Source: Nocardioides rotundus (GTDB taxonomy: Bacteria; Actinomycetota; Actinomycetes; Propionibacteriales; Nocardioidaceae). From it: DNA of 64,000 nt. The stretch is from contig NZ_CP082922.1 in NCBI RefSeq assembly GCF_019931675.1, positions 682,001 to 746,000 on the forward strand, in the 5' to 3' direction. A program made the translations under genes and the position numbers. Positions 40,976 through 50,058 of this stretch are shown piece after piece. The stretch's first letter is position 1; the number at the start of each line of letters is the position of its first letter. Under the pieces are notes generated by a model. That model did no database searches and was not told the origin of the DNA. It saw only the letters and a list, made by a program, of their open reading frames with translations.

Positions 40976-43900
40976 GTGGGGGCACTCGTGGGGTTGGTCG
41001 AGCATTGGCGTGGCAAGGTTCGGCGTGTCGCCGTGCCACTGGTGGTTGTCGGACTGTTCCTGTCCGGTCTGGGGTCGGCCGCGGCGGATACGCCGGCCGC
41101 GCCGGTGGTGAGTGAGGTTCCGGCTCGCTCGACTCCCGACGTCCGTGACGGGGCGGTCAACAGCATCGCCAAGGTCGGCTCTCTTGTTGTCCTCGGCGGC
41201 ACATTCACCAGCGCCAACGATCCCGGTGCCACCACCGGGGTTCCGCGCAGCTCGCTGCTGGCGTTCGACGCGTCGACGGGGCAGATCAGCCGGACGTTCG
41301 CTCCCGCCGTGGACGGCCCGGTCGAGGTGGTGATCCCCGCGGGCGACGGCGTGTCCGTGTTCGTGGGCGGCAACTTCCGCACGATCGGTGGCGTCGCCCG
41401 CAAGAACCTCGCTCGAGTGCGGGTGGACACCGGCCAGGTGATGCCGTTCGACGCGGGCAACATCGCCGGCAAGGTCAACGACCTTCGTCTCGCGGGTGGG
41501 CGACTGTGGGTCGGTGGCGCCTTCACGCACGTGGCGGGGCGGGCCCAGGCCGCCTTGGCCACGGTGAACCCGAGCACCGGTGCCTTCGACCCGTATATGG
41601 GGCTGGTGGTCGCCGGGGTCCACCAGGCGGGGTACCCGACGACGATGAAGATGGATGTCACCCCGGACGGCTCTGCACTGGTCCTGATCGGGAACTTCGA
41701 CACGGTCAGTGGACTCAAGCGGCACCAGATCGCGAAGCTCGACCTGACCGGAGCCCAGGCGGCCCTCTCGAACTGGCAGACGGGCTTCTATGAGGCGTCG
41801 TGCAACCCGATCTTCTACAGCTACATGCGGGATCTGGACATCTCGCCGGACGGCCGCTACTTCGTGGTCACGACGACGGGGAGCTACGGCGGCTCCACCG
41901 GTCCCTGTGACACCGCTGCACGCTTCGAGGTTGGATCGACCAAGCAAGGGGACCCTCCCTCGTGGGTGGACTACACCGGGGGAGACACGTCCTTCGCCGT
42001 TGAGGTGACTCCCGAGGACGTCGTCTACGTCGGTGGTCACCAGCGTTGGTGGAACAATCCCTACGGTGCCGACCGTGCCGCCGCCGGCGCGGTGTCTCGG
42101 GCGGGCATCGCAGCGTTGGACGGCACGAACGGGCTTCCGTTGTCGTGGAATCCGACACGTGATCGCGGTGTGGGTGTCTTCGACTTCATGTACACGCCAC
42201 AGGGCCTGTGGGTGGGTTCGGACACGACCGTCATCGGAGGCCAGCCCCGGGGACGCATCGCCCTGATGCCCCTGCCCGGATCGATCAAGCCGGCCACGAC
42301 TCGGCCAACACTGCCCAACCGCGTCTACACCGGCGGCGTCCTCGACTCCTGGGGCCGCGTCTCCGATCAGCTAGTGCAGCGTCAGTACGGCGGCACCGGT
42401 GCAGCCCCCGCGCCCGCGAGCTCCCCGCGGGGCAACGTCGCCTGGACTGGCGTACGGGGCGGCTTCATGATCAACGGACAGCTCTACCTGGGCCATTCCG
42501 ACGGTAGCTTCAGCCGCCGATCGTTCGATGGAACCAGCTACGGCACTCCGGTGGCAGTCGACACGCAGGACGAGCTCGTCTCACTCAGCGAGTGGCACAA
42601 CGACGTCGCCCGGATCACCGCCATGTTCTTCGACAATGGACGCCTCTACTACACGATGTCCGGCTCGTCGGCGCTCTACTACCGCTACTTCGAGCCGGAG
42701 AGCGACGTCGTCGGCGCCAAGCGGCTGACCGCACCCACCGGGGGACTGTCGCTCTCCTCTATTCGCGGCATGTTCGTGGCGGGCACCTCGATCTACGTCG
42801 TGCAGTCCAACGGGAGCCTGCAGCGGGCTCAGTGGAGCGACGGTGCAGTCTCCGGGTCGCCGGCCCCCGGCACGACGACCACCCTCACGGGTGGCTCGGG
42901 TCAGTCCTGGGGCGGACGCGCGGTCTTCGTCTACCAGGGCGCCGTGGCGGAGACCCCGCCGGCGGCATCGTTCGGGTCGACCTGTGCCGGCACCACCTGT
43001 CAGTTCGACGCCTCCGAGTCGAGCGCCGGCTCGGTCGGATCCATCACCAGCTACGCATGGACGTTCGGGGATGGCACCACGGGCTCGGGTGTCGCGCCCG
43101 AGCACACCTACACCGCCGCCGGCACCTACTCGGTCACCTTGCGGGTAACGACCAGCTCGGGTCGTACGGCGAGCATGACCCGTGAGGTCCAGGCGACCCG
43201 CCCCAACGCGGCACCGACCGCAGCGATGAGCGTGTCCTGCGACAACCTGACCTGCGTGCTCGACGGGTCGGGGAGCAGCGACCCCGAGGGCGATCCGCTC
43301 ACTTTCGGATGGGACTTCGGTGACGGCGAGTCGGGCTCGGGGGTCTCGGTGACCCACTCCTTCCCGACCTCGGGCACCTATCCCGTGCGATTGACGGTCT
43401 CCGACGGTGGGAGCCTCGACACGGTGACCCGAGAGGTCACGGTCCGGTCCGGGGAGCAGGCAGCCCTCACCCAGGTCGCCAGCGTCGGGACGGGCGGCAA
43501 CAGACTCGTCCACGACGTGGCTATCCCCGCCGGTGTCCGTGCCGGCGACGTCCTGGTGCTGGCGATGACCAGCAACACCAACGCGGCCATCACGCCGCCG
43601 CCTGGATGGACGCTCGCAGAAAGCGTCGATGGCACCGGCGTCAGCGGGCGTCTGTGGACGCGTGTTGCGACCAGTGCGGATGCTGGACGGACTGTGTCGG
43701 CGACTACCGATGCCTACTCCAAGTCGACCCTGACCGTGAGCGCCTACCGTGGCAGCGCGGGCGCACAGGTCACGGACACGGCCGGCAGTCTGCAGAACAC
43801 GGCCAGCATCGAGCACCCAGCCCCCACGGTGCAGGTGTCCTCGCCCGGATCGTGGGTCGTGACCGTCTGGTCGGAGAAGTCCTCGGTCGCCGAGCCGATG

Positions 43901-44083
43901 TGGCGCCTCCCCTCGGACGCCGCGGAGCGGACGCGTGCCGCGAGTGGCGGTGCCGGGAAGGTCAGCACCGTCGTCGCCGACTCGGGCAGCCCTGCACCCA
44001 TCGGGGCGTGGTCCGCAGGGACGGCCAGCACGGTCGAGGTGACCAAGGCGACCGCCTTCTCCGTCGTCATCCAGGCGAAGTGA
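40976..44083 (+). CDS. Large secreted PKD-domain protein with an N-terminal beta-propeller-like region
   Basis: 1035 residues from GTG 40976 (GTG 40988 has a better-spaced G-rich site and may be the true start). Signal peptide VPLVVVGLFLSGLGSAAA ends near residue 36. Residues 40-480 contain propeller-like repeats such as LVVLGGTFTSAND, VFVGGNFRTIGGVARKNL and LWVGGAFTHVAGRAQ. Two PKD domains follow at about 660-740 and 745-825 (SYAWTFGDGTTGSG and TFGWDFGDGESGSG). The C-terminal 200 residues are another beta-rich domain. No catalytic motif recognised. It is likely a surface or matrix protein binding the polymer of this locus. Confidence 0.82.
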   Translation: MGALVGLVEHWRGKVRRVAVPLVVVGLFLSGLGSAAADTPAAPVVSEVPARSTPDVRDGAVNSIAKVGSLVVLGGTFTSANDPGATTGVPRSSLLAFDASTGQISRTFAPAVDGPVEVVIPAGDGVSVFVGGNFRTIGGVARKNLARVRVDTGQVMPFDAGNIAGKVNDLRLAGGRLWVGGAFTHVAGRAQAALATVNPSTGAFDPYMGLVVAGVHQAGYPTTMKMDVTPDGSALVLIGNFDTVSGLKRHQIAKLDLTGAQAALSNWQTGFYEASCNPIFYSYMRDLDISPDGRYFVVTTTGSYGGSTGPCDTAARFEVGSTKQGDPPSWVDYTGGDTSFAVEVTPEDVVYVGGHQRWWNNPYGADRAAAGAVSRAGIAALDGTNGLPLSWNPTRDRGVGVFDFMYTPQGLWVGSDTTVIGGQPRGRIALMPLPGSIKPATTRPTLPNRVYTGGVLDSWGRVSDQLVQRQYGGTGAAPAPASSPRGNVAWTGVRGGFMINGQLYLGHSDGSFSRRSFDGTSYGTPVAVDTQDELVSLSEWHNDVARITAMFFDNGRLYYTMSGSSALYYRYFEPESDVVGAKRLTAPTGGLSLSSIRGMFVAGTSIYVVQSNGSLQRAQWSDGAVSGSPAPGTTTTLTGGSGQSWGGRAVFVYQGAVAETPPAASFGSTCAGTTCQFDASESSAGSVGSITSYAWTFGDGTTGSGVAPEHTYTAAGTYSVTLRVTTSSGRTASMTREVQATRPNAAPTAAMSVSCDNLTCVLDGSGSSDPEGDPLTFGWDFGDGESGSGVSVTHSFPTSGTYPVRLTVSDGGSLDTVTREVTVRSGEQAALTQVASVGTGGNRLVHDVAIPAGVRAGDVLVLAMTSNTNAAITPPPGWTLAESVDGTGVSGRLWTRVATSADAGRTVSATTDAYSKSTLTVSAYRGSAGAQVTDTAGSLQNTASIEHPAPTVQVSSPGSWVVTVWSEKSSVAEPMWRLPSDAAERTRAASGGAGKVSTVVADSGSPAPIGAWSAGTASTVEVTKATAFSVVIQAK

Positions 44084-44087
44084 GCTC

Positions 44088-44867
44088 GTGAGAGGGGACG
44101 AGGGAGTCGTTCGGGTCGGACCGTTCCCGGTGCGGGATGCCGGCAGTGCGGAGATCGTGCGGTCGATCGTTGACCTCGCCGGCACGCCGACGGCTCGGAC
44201 CGCCTACGCCCTGCACGTCGGTGGCCTCAACGCGCGCGGTGACCGCGACTTCGTGACGGCGATGAGAGCGGGAGACCTGGTGTACGCGGACGGCGGGTCC
44301 GTAGTGGGTCTGGCCCGCCTCGCCGGTGCCCGGCACATCGAGCGGGCTCCGACGACGGACATCGGCTGGGAGATCCTTCGCGGGATCGCGTCCCGCAGGG
44401 GGCGTCCCGCCCGGGTGGCGCTGATCGGTGGTCCTCCAGGGCTGGCCGAGCGCGCGGCGGCGACGATCCTCGCCGAGGCACCCGGGGCCGCGGAGATCGT
44501 CGCCACCCATGACGGTTACCAGCAGGCCTGGTCCGAGCCGCTGGCGGAGGTCCGCTCAGCCAACCCCGACGTGGTCCTCGTGGGTCTCGGTGCTCCCCGG
44601 GAGATGATCTGGTGTCACGAGCACCGCTCGAGTCTTCCGGCCGGCGCGGTGATCGTCACGGTCGGTGGGTGGTTCGGTCATGTGACGGGCGACGAGTCGC
44701 GAGCACCGCGGCTCCTGCGGCGCTCCGGTCTGGAGTGGATCGCGCGTCTGGCGCAGGCGCCACGACGTCTGGCGGGCAGGTACGCCCTCGGGCTCCTGAG
44801 CACTCTGGTTCTCGTGCCCCGGCAACTCCGGAACCGCCGCGCGGCGGAGCCGGGCGTCACCTCCTGA
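44088..44867 (+). CDS. WecG/TagA/CpsF-family glycosyltransferase
   Basis: 259 residues from GTG 44088, four bases after the PKD stop. AYALHVGGLNARGDRDFVTAMR, LVYADGGSVVGLARL, RVALIGGPPGLAERAAATI and NPDVVLVGLGAPREMIWCHEHR are the diagnostic run for this family, which adds N-acetylmannosamine or a related sugar to the lipid-linked acceptor (TagA, WecG). The C-terminus RRSGLEWIARLAQAPRRLAGRY is the membrane-association tail. Its 3' end overlaps the convergent Wzy-like gene by 11 bp. Confidence 0.9.
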   Translation: MRGDEGVVRVGPFPVRDAGSAEIVRSIVDLAGTPTARTAYALHVGGLNARGDRDFVTAMRAGDLVYADGGSVVGLARLAGARHIERAPTTDIGWEILRGIASRRGRPARVALIGGPPGLAERAAATILAEAPGAAEIVATHDGYQQAWSEPLAEVRSANPDVVLVGLGAPREMIWCHEHRSSLPAGAVIVTVGGWFGHVTGDESRAPRLLRRSGLEWIARLAQAPRRLAGRYALGLLSTLVLVPRQLRNRRAAEPGVTS

Positions 44868-46956
44868 GCCGCGACCTGCGCACGGATGCACCCGAGGCGA
44901 CCAGCCCCGCTCCGATCAGGAGACCGAGCAGCGCGCCGGACACGACCGGCACCTCGGTCTGTCGACGTACGGTCGTCACCCCGCTGCTGCGCAGGATCTC
45001 CCCCGGATCGCGGCTGGTGTCGTTCAGCCAGCCCAGTTCCTCGGCCAGTGTGTACTGGACATTTCGGATGGGGCCTCGTTCCCGGGTCGCGAGCACCTCT
45101 CCCCGGTAAAGGTCATCGGCGGTCATGGCGATGGCCCTGTTGTACTGAGCCACCACGTCGGCGTGACGCTCGCGAAGGTAGCGAGCCTCCTGCGCGAGAT
45201 ACTCGGTCGCGATCGCCCTGGCCATCCGGCTCGGGTCCCCTTGGGCCAAGGTGCGCACCGTGATGGTCAGAACCTGGGTGTTGGGCGTAGCGCTGATGGT
45301 GGTGCGCCGACGCAGGGCCATCACCTGCTCGGGATCGTCCGTCCCCAGCACGCGGCTCAGTACGGTGTCGGACACCGCCAGGAGGGCTGCGTTGTCGATA
45401 GTGCTCTGCCAGTCCTTCCCCCCGGGGGCGAAGTTGTCCGCCGCAAGAACGACTGGGTACGGACGCACCAGGATGTCGACGCTCCCCGTCCTGGGGGTGG
45501 GTGACATCAGCGACTGGGCCGCCCCGGCCAGGATTCCGATCGCAATCGTCGTGGCGAGGAATGGCAGAGACTCCCGGGTCCGTGCCTGGAGACCGGCGAG
45601 GGTGGTCGGGACGGTCGCCTCACTCTGTTCGAACCGCTCGCGCCAGGCCAGACCGACGATGAGCATCGTGATGAAGAGCGGCAGCCCCAGAACGTCGTAG
45701 ATCCACATCTGGACGAGCAGGAACACCACGGCCAGAGTGGCGAGCGCCTCCAGAGTAGTGCGGCACCGCCAGAACGCGAAGAGCGCCACCACGAACAGCC
45801 CGAGGAAAAGGACCACGCCGACCAAGCCCTGCGAGAAGAGCACCAGCCAGAAATGCCCCTGGGTCCCCAAGGGAGGGACCCCGCATGCCGGACACTCCGG
45901 CGTCGACCCGCCGGCGATGCTGCCGAAGCTGCCTTGCACGTCCCGGGTGCTCCCGAAGCCCGCGACGGGGGACCCCTCGATCACACTCTTCAACGTCAGC
46001 ACGGCCAGATCCAGGCGTCGGCTGTTGCTGTGGGGGTTCGCGAACCGCTCCGAGACCATCGTCCCCAGCGGCGTCACCATCATCACGAGCAGACCCAGCG
46101 CGGTGACCAGGGCACCGCCCAGCACCAGCTGTCGAGTGCCCAGCCGGCGGACGCTCAGGAGCGCTGCGCCGGCGGCGGCGATGGCCAGGCATGCCCAGAG
46201 GCCGCGGTTGAGTGAGTAGACGACCGGGATGGAGGAGGCGAGAAGGAGCGCGACTGCGAGGAGTCTGGTCCGAGTCGAGCGATCGCGACCGAGCCAGGCG
46301 ACGAACACGAAGGGCAACAGCAGCGAGTAGTTCGATCCCCAGGAGTTCGCATAGGCGAACGGCGCCTTGGGGCGGGGCTCCTCGTATCCGAGGACGTCCT
46401 GCACGTCCGCGAGGCCGGGGTGGATCAGGGAGCTGACGAAACCGTTTCCGGAGATGGAGGCGGGGAGCACGAGCTCGAGCGCGGACTTGAGCTCGACGGC
46501 TCCGAGGAACGACCCCAGGATCCCGCCGACAGTCGTGTAGACGAACATGACCGCCATCAGGGACGCGACCCGTCGGAGGGGGAGTCGGCTGCTCGGCGTG
46601 TTGACGGCCCACAGCAACGCGGACGTCAGGGCCAGGTACCAGGTCAACCGGTAGCCGTATACGACCAACCGTTCCGGGCCTCCGCCGGGCACAGCGCCCG
46701 GTGCGTCTGTCCACAGCAAGAAGATGCCTGCCGTGACCCACACGAGGAACAGGGCCCACGGTGCCCATCCACCGGGGAGTCTGATCCGGCCGCCGCGCTT
46801 GAGATTGCGCGCCATCAGGAGAGCCACCGCGATGGGCATGAGCTCGCTGACGCCGAGGATCCACCACAGCGGGAAGCCCACGACGAGGATGGTCAGCGGA
46901 GCGTCGGGGCGGGACAGGAGCGCTCGGAACGCGTCCCGCGTTCGCCGCTCGTGCAC
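44857..46956 (-). CDS. O-antigen polymerase/ligase-like protein fused to a Wzz-like domain
   Basis: 699 residues from GTG 46956, which follows GGGGAGG by about 7 bp; longer frames upstream cross the divergent cysQ gene and are spurious. Residues about 15-465 carry around ten membrane helices and a periplasmic loop with RPKAPFAYANSWGSNYSLLLP and SLNRGLWACLAIAAAG, as in Wzy/WaaL family proteins. Residues about 480-699 form a second unit: a helix (ESLPFLATTIAIGILAGAAQS), an extracytoplasmic stretch SVDILVRPYPVVLAADNFAPG..., DPSRMARAIATEYLAQEARYL, and a final helix VPVVSGALLGLLIGAGLVAS, the topology of a Wzz chain-length regulator. One protein may thus polymerise and measure the chain. Confidence 0.8.
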   Translation of the reverse strand: MHERRTRDAFRALLSRPDAPLTILVVGFPLWWILGVSELMPIAVALLMARNLKRGGRIRLPGGWAPWALFLVWVTAGIFLLWTDAPGAVPGGGPERLVVYGYRLTWYLALTSALLWAVNTPSSRLPLRRVASLMAVMFVYTTVGGILGSFLGAVELKSALELVLPASISGNGFVSSLIHPGLADVQDVLGYEEPRPKAPFAYANSWGSNYSLLLPFVFVAWLGRDRSTRTRLLAVALLLASSIPVVYSLNRGLWACLAIAAAGAALLSVRRLGTRQLVLGGALVTALGLLVMMVTPLGTMVSERFANPHSNSRRLDLAVLTLKSVIEGSPVAGFGSTRDVQGSFGSIAGGSTPECPACGVPPLGTQGHFWLVLFSQGLVGVVLFLGLFVVALFAFWRCRTTLEALATLAVVFLLVQMWIYDVLGLPLFITMLIVGLAWRERFEQSEATVPTTLAGLQARTRESLPFLATTIAIGILAGAAQSLMSPTPRTGSVDILVRPYPVVLAADNFAPGGKDWQSTIDNAALLAVSDTVLSRVLGTDDPEQVMALRRRTTISATPNTQVLTITVRTLAQGDPSRMARAIATEYLAQEARYLRERHADVVAQYNRAIAMTADDLYRGEVLATRERGPIRNVQYTLAEELGWLNDTSRDPGEILRSSGVTTVRRQTEVPVVSGALLGLLIGAGLVASGASVRRSRLRR

Positions 46957-47067
46957 TCTCCCACCTCCCCTCAGGGCCCTCCACATGTCGACCCGGCGCA
47001 GTGCGGAGTCTAGGTGTTGGTGACGAGCCCGGGGCGAAATGGCGACTCTCCGTGAGAGGCTGGTGAC

Positions 47068-47841
47068 GTGACTTCGACGAGCACCGAGCACAGCGCACCT
47101 GCCGACGACCACGAGTTCGCCGCGTGGCTGGCCGACCGGGCCGGGGAGGTCCTCCTGGAGGTGCGGGGTCGCGGCCTGGAGGGCCGCGAGCTCAAGGACG
47201 CTGGGGACGCTGCGGCGCAGGATCTCATCGCCGGGCTGCTCGCCGAGCACCGCCCCGACGACGCGGTCCTCTCGGAGGAGGCCGAGGACGACAAGGCGCG
47301 GCTGCAGGCCGACCGGGTGTGGATCATCGACCCGCTGGACGGCACCCGGGAGTTCTCCGAGCCGCCGCGCGACGACTGGGCGGTGCACGTGGCCCTGTGG
47401 GAGCGCGGCGAGCTGACCGTCGGCGCGGTCGCCCAGCCGGCGCTGGGGGAGACCTTCACGACCGCCGCCCCGCCGGTGGTCCCGCCCTCCACTGCCGACC
47501 GGCCGCGGATCGCGGTCTCCCGCTCCCGCCCGCCGAGGTTCGTCGAGGAGATGGCCCAGGAGATGGGCGCCGAGCTGGTGCCGATGGGCTCGGCCGGCGT
47601 GAAGGTGCTCTCGGTCGTGCGCGACGTGTCCGACGCCTACGTGCACGCCGGCGGGCAGTACCAGTGGGACAACGCCGCGCCGGTCGCCGTCGCCCGCGCC
47701 GCCGGACTGCACTGCTCCCGCGTCGACGGCTCCCCGCTGGTCTACAACGAGGAGGACACCTCGCTGCCGGACCTGATCGTGTGCCGTCCCGAGCTCGCCG
47801 AGCAGATCGTCGACTTCGTCCGCCGCAACGGCACCGACTGA
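47068..47841 (+). CDS. cysQ: 3'(2'),5'-bisphosphate nucleotidase / inositol monophosphatase family
   Basis: 257 residues from GTG 47068. LSEEAEDDKARLQADRVWII followed by DPLDGTREFSE is the metal-binding core (DPxDGT), and VYNEEDTSLPDLIVC with QWDNAAPVAVARAAGLH completes the family (WDxAxxxxxxxxAG). CysQ hydrolyses PAP left after sulfotransferase or PAPS-reductase action. Placed beside a sulfotransferase-containing polysaccharide locus and divergent from the polymerase-like gene. A general inositol phosphatase role is the alternative. Confidence 0.82.
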   Translation: MTSTSTEHSAPADDHEFAAWLADRAGEVLLEVRGRGLEGRELKDAGDAAAQDLIAGLLAEHRPDDAVLSEEAEDDKARLQADRVWIIDPLDGTREFSEPPRDDWAVHVALWERGELTVGAVAQPALGETFTTAAPPVVPPSTADRPRIAVSRSRPPRFVEEMAQEMGAELVPMGSAGVKVLSVVRDVSDAYVHAGGQYQWDNAAPVAVARAAGLHCSRVDGSPLVYNEEDTSLPDLIVCRPELAEQIVDFVRRNGTD

Positions 47842-47842
47842 C

Positions 47843-48340
47843 GTGCCCGTCCGCCACGTCCTCCTCGATGCCGACGGCGTGATGCAGGACCTGCGGTCCG
47901 GGTGGGAGGCCACCTTCGCCGAGCTCTTCGGCGACCGCGCCGAGGAGTTCGTCGCGCGGATCGCGATGGACGGGCTGGACATCGTGGTCGACGAGCGCTC
48001 GCGCGCCCTGGTCCACCGGCTGCGGGAGCGCGGGCTGGGCGTCCACCTGGCCACCAACCAGAACCCCGAGCGCCGCGACCACACGCGCGACGTGTTGGAG
48101 TACGACGGCCTGTTCGACTCATCGTTCTAGAGCTGCGAACTCGGCGCGGCCAAGCCCGAGCCGGCGTACTTCTCCACCGTGCTCGACCGCCTCGGCGTTC
48201 CAGCGGACCAGGTGCTGTTCATCGACGACAGCCTCGCCAACGTCGAGGGCGCTCGCGGCGTCGGCCTGCTCGCCGAGCACTGGCACCTGGACCAGGGCCA
48301 CGACCGGCTGGACCACCTGCTCGCGCGTCACCTGGGCTGA
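47843..48340 (+). pseudogene. HAD-family hydrolase, interrupted by a stop and internally deleted
   Basis: The start VRHVLLDADGVMQDLRSGW is a HAD motif I (DxDG). The frame stops at TAG 48128-48130, yet continues in phase to TGA 48338-48340 as SCELGAAKPEPAYFSTVLDR, VPADQVLFIDDSLANVEGAR (motif IV DD) and HWHLDQGH. The family normally reads FYSCELGAAKP here, so Tyr (TAC) has become TAG. Also, between EEFVARIAMDGL and VDERSRALVHRL roughly 40 residues of the cap domain seem absent. Two independent defects favour a real pseudogene over a sequencing error. Confidence 0.8.
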
Positions 48341-48472
48341 GACGGGTCATCCACCCATGGTCCGGACGGGTCATTTCCCCACGACGCGGGCCGATCCGCC
48401 GGACATCGCCGACACCGAGGCGCATGCTGGTCCGGTCCTCACCCAAACCCGGCACCGGGAGATGAACACCTC

Positions 48473-48643
48473 ATGTGGAGCACGCCGAGCGGCCAGCACC
48501 TGTCGCACGACAGGCCGTGCAGTGCCTGCGGACACGCGGCCCACACCTTCCTGCCATGCTCCGACACGTGCGCCTGCGTGCCTCCGCGCGCGCCGGGCAG
48601 CCCGGTCGGTACCCCCGAGGGCGTCCTCGCGGCCGTCGGCTGA
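48473..48643 (+). CDS. 56-residue Cys/His-rich small protein
   Basis: ATG 48473 to TGA 48641-48643, too short for usual gene finders. The product has CSACGHAAHTFLPCSDTCAC, with five Cys and two His in 20 residues, which could bind zinc. The tail is Pro/Gly-rich (VPPRAPGSPVGTPEGVLAAVG). Codon use is typical of the genome. No recognised family; the stretch 48341-48655 otherwise holds no gene. Confidence 0.45.
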   Translation: MWSTPSGQHLSHDRPCSACGHAAHTFLPCSDTCACVPPRAPGSPVGTPEGVLAAVG

Positions 48644-48655
48644 CGCCCGAGGGGG

Positions 48656-49948
48656 TCAGGCCTCGCCCGGAGGAACGTCCCGGAGTGGTGAGCGTCCACG
48701 CCGTTCGGCGGAGGCGGCGACCCAGTCGGCCAGGGCCTCTCGTGCGGTCAGCCAGTCGAACCGGAACACCGGGTCCGGGTGTCGCCAGTCGGCGCCGTAG
48801 TTCGCTGCCAGCACCGCGTCCGGGACCCGCGGCACCGGCAGGTCGTGGCCGGTGACCGTCTCGCGCTCGAGGGGCAGGACCTCCGCGGCCCGAACCGTGC
48901 CCGCGCTGTAGGGCCAGGCCCGCAGCCGGCCGTCGTCGTCCACCCAGCCTGGGAAGAGGTCGACCGGCAGCCCGGAATCGCTGATGATGCGCGCATGGTG
49001 GCGCTCCTTGCGCTCATACGCCGTGGACAGCAGGCCGTCCGCGGCCAACCGCTCCTTGAACCGCCAGAACTGCTCGGCCGCGGCGTCGGCGGTCGGGCCG
49101 GGCAGCAGGACCGTCACGTCGGCGTCGTAGTCGTAGGGGATCGGCGCTCCGTCACGCACCAGGCCGAGCAGCGTCCCGGCACAGAGGTAGACCTCCAGTC
49201 CCCGCTCCCGCACCGCCGAGCAGACGTCCGCGACCTCGCGCCAGACCTGGTCGGCGGGCCGCTCGGCGATCGCGGGCTCGTAGCCGTGCGCGGTCAGCAC
49301 CTGCCCGTCGAGCGCCCGCTCCGCACGCCCCCAGAACCGGGCGAAGGCCGGGAGGTCGTCCTCCTCGGCATGGGCTCGGCGCAGGCGCACCAGGTCCTGG
49401 AAGGCCTGACGCGGCAGGGCCCGGAAGGCGAGGTTGGCCAGGGTGAACGTCTCCACCCACCGACGGTCGCGGTCGGCCACGGGTACGGCGCCCAACCCGG
49501 CGAGCAGCCGCTCGTGCCCGCCCTCGGGGCGCTCGCCGGACTCGACCCAGGAGTCCACGGCGGCCGCGATCGCGGGCAGCGTGTCCAGTCCCGGGTCGGC
49601 CGGCGCCCACGGCCGGTCGAGCGTCGCGAGCACCACGTCGTCGCCGTCAGGGCCGCGCACCACCAGCCGGGCCGGCCCGGTGAGCCCGGGGTCGGCGGTC
49701 GCGCGGAAGCGACTGTGGCCCGGGTCGTGCGCACCCGGGAAGCGCTGCCCGGCCCTGGGCGAGGTGAGGCCCCACTCGACCGGCACCTCCGTCGCCCCGA
49801 CCAGCACCCGGGCCTCGCCCGCGACCACCGGTCCACGGCGGACCAGGACGCCGCCGATCCGCTGGCCGGCCGGGACCGGGAAGAGCGGCTCCAGCGTCGC
49901 GCGGAGCACGCCCTCGGGCAGCCCGGCAGAGGCTCGCGGTCGGTCCAT
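48656..49948 (-). CDS. LicD-like nucleotidyltransferase-fold protein
   Basis: 430 residues from ATG 49948. The C-terminal half has EVYLCAGTLLGLVRDGAPIP then YDYDADVTVLL, the GTLLGxxR...DxDxD pattern of LicD/fukutin proteins that attach phosphocholine or other phospho-groups to glycans. SDSGLPVDLFPGWVDDDGRLRAW and the final PDAVLAANYGADWRHPDPVF follow as in LicD. The N-terminal 200 residues are unrecognised. It lies next to the polysaccharide locus and may modify its product; divergent from mfd. Confidence 0.7.
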   Translation of the reverse strand: MDRPRASAGLPEGVLRATLEPLFPVPAGQRIGGVLVRRGPVVAGEARVLVGATEVPVEWGLTSPRAGQRFPGAHDPGHSRFRATADPGLTGPARLVVRGPDGDDVVLATLDRPWAPADPGLDTLPAIAAAVDSWVESGERPEGGHERLLAGLGAVPVADRDRRWVETFTLANLAFRALPRQAFQDLVRLRRAHAEEDDLPAFARFWGRAERALDGQVLTAHGYEPAIAERPADQVWREVADVCSAVRERGLEVYLCAGTLLGLVRDGAPIPYDYDADVTVLLPGPTADAAAEQFWRFKERLAADGLLSTAYERKERHHARIISDSGLPVDLFPGWVDDDGRLRAWPYSAGTVRAAEVLPLERETVTGHDLPVPRVPDAVLAANYGADWRHPDPVFRFDWLTAREALADWVAASAERRGRSPLRDVPPGEA

Positions 49949-50058
49949 CCGGCGAAGTCTAGGACGGCGGCCGGCGGCGTAGACTTCGAGGGACGACCCC
50001 CCACCGAGCCCCGGCGAGGGGCTCGTGTGCGTGCCCACCCCACTGCCTCGGAGCGACC

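Noticed and set aside
44857..48084. 1075-residue minus-strand frame extending past the polymerase-like gene
   Set aside because: The extension covers divergent cysQ and the HAD gene and is not protein-like; GTG 46956 with a good ribosome-binding site is the start.
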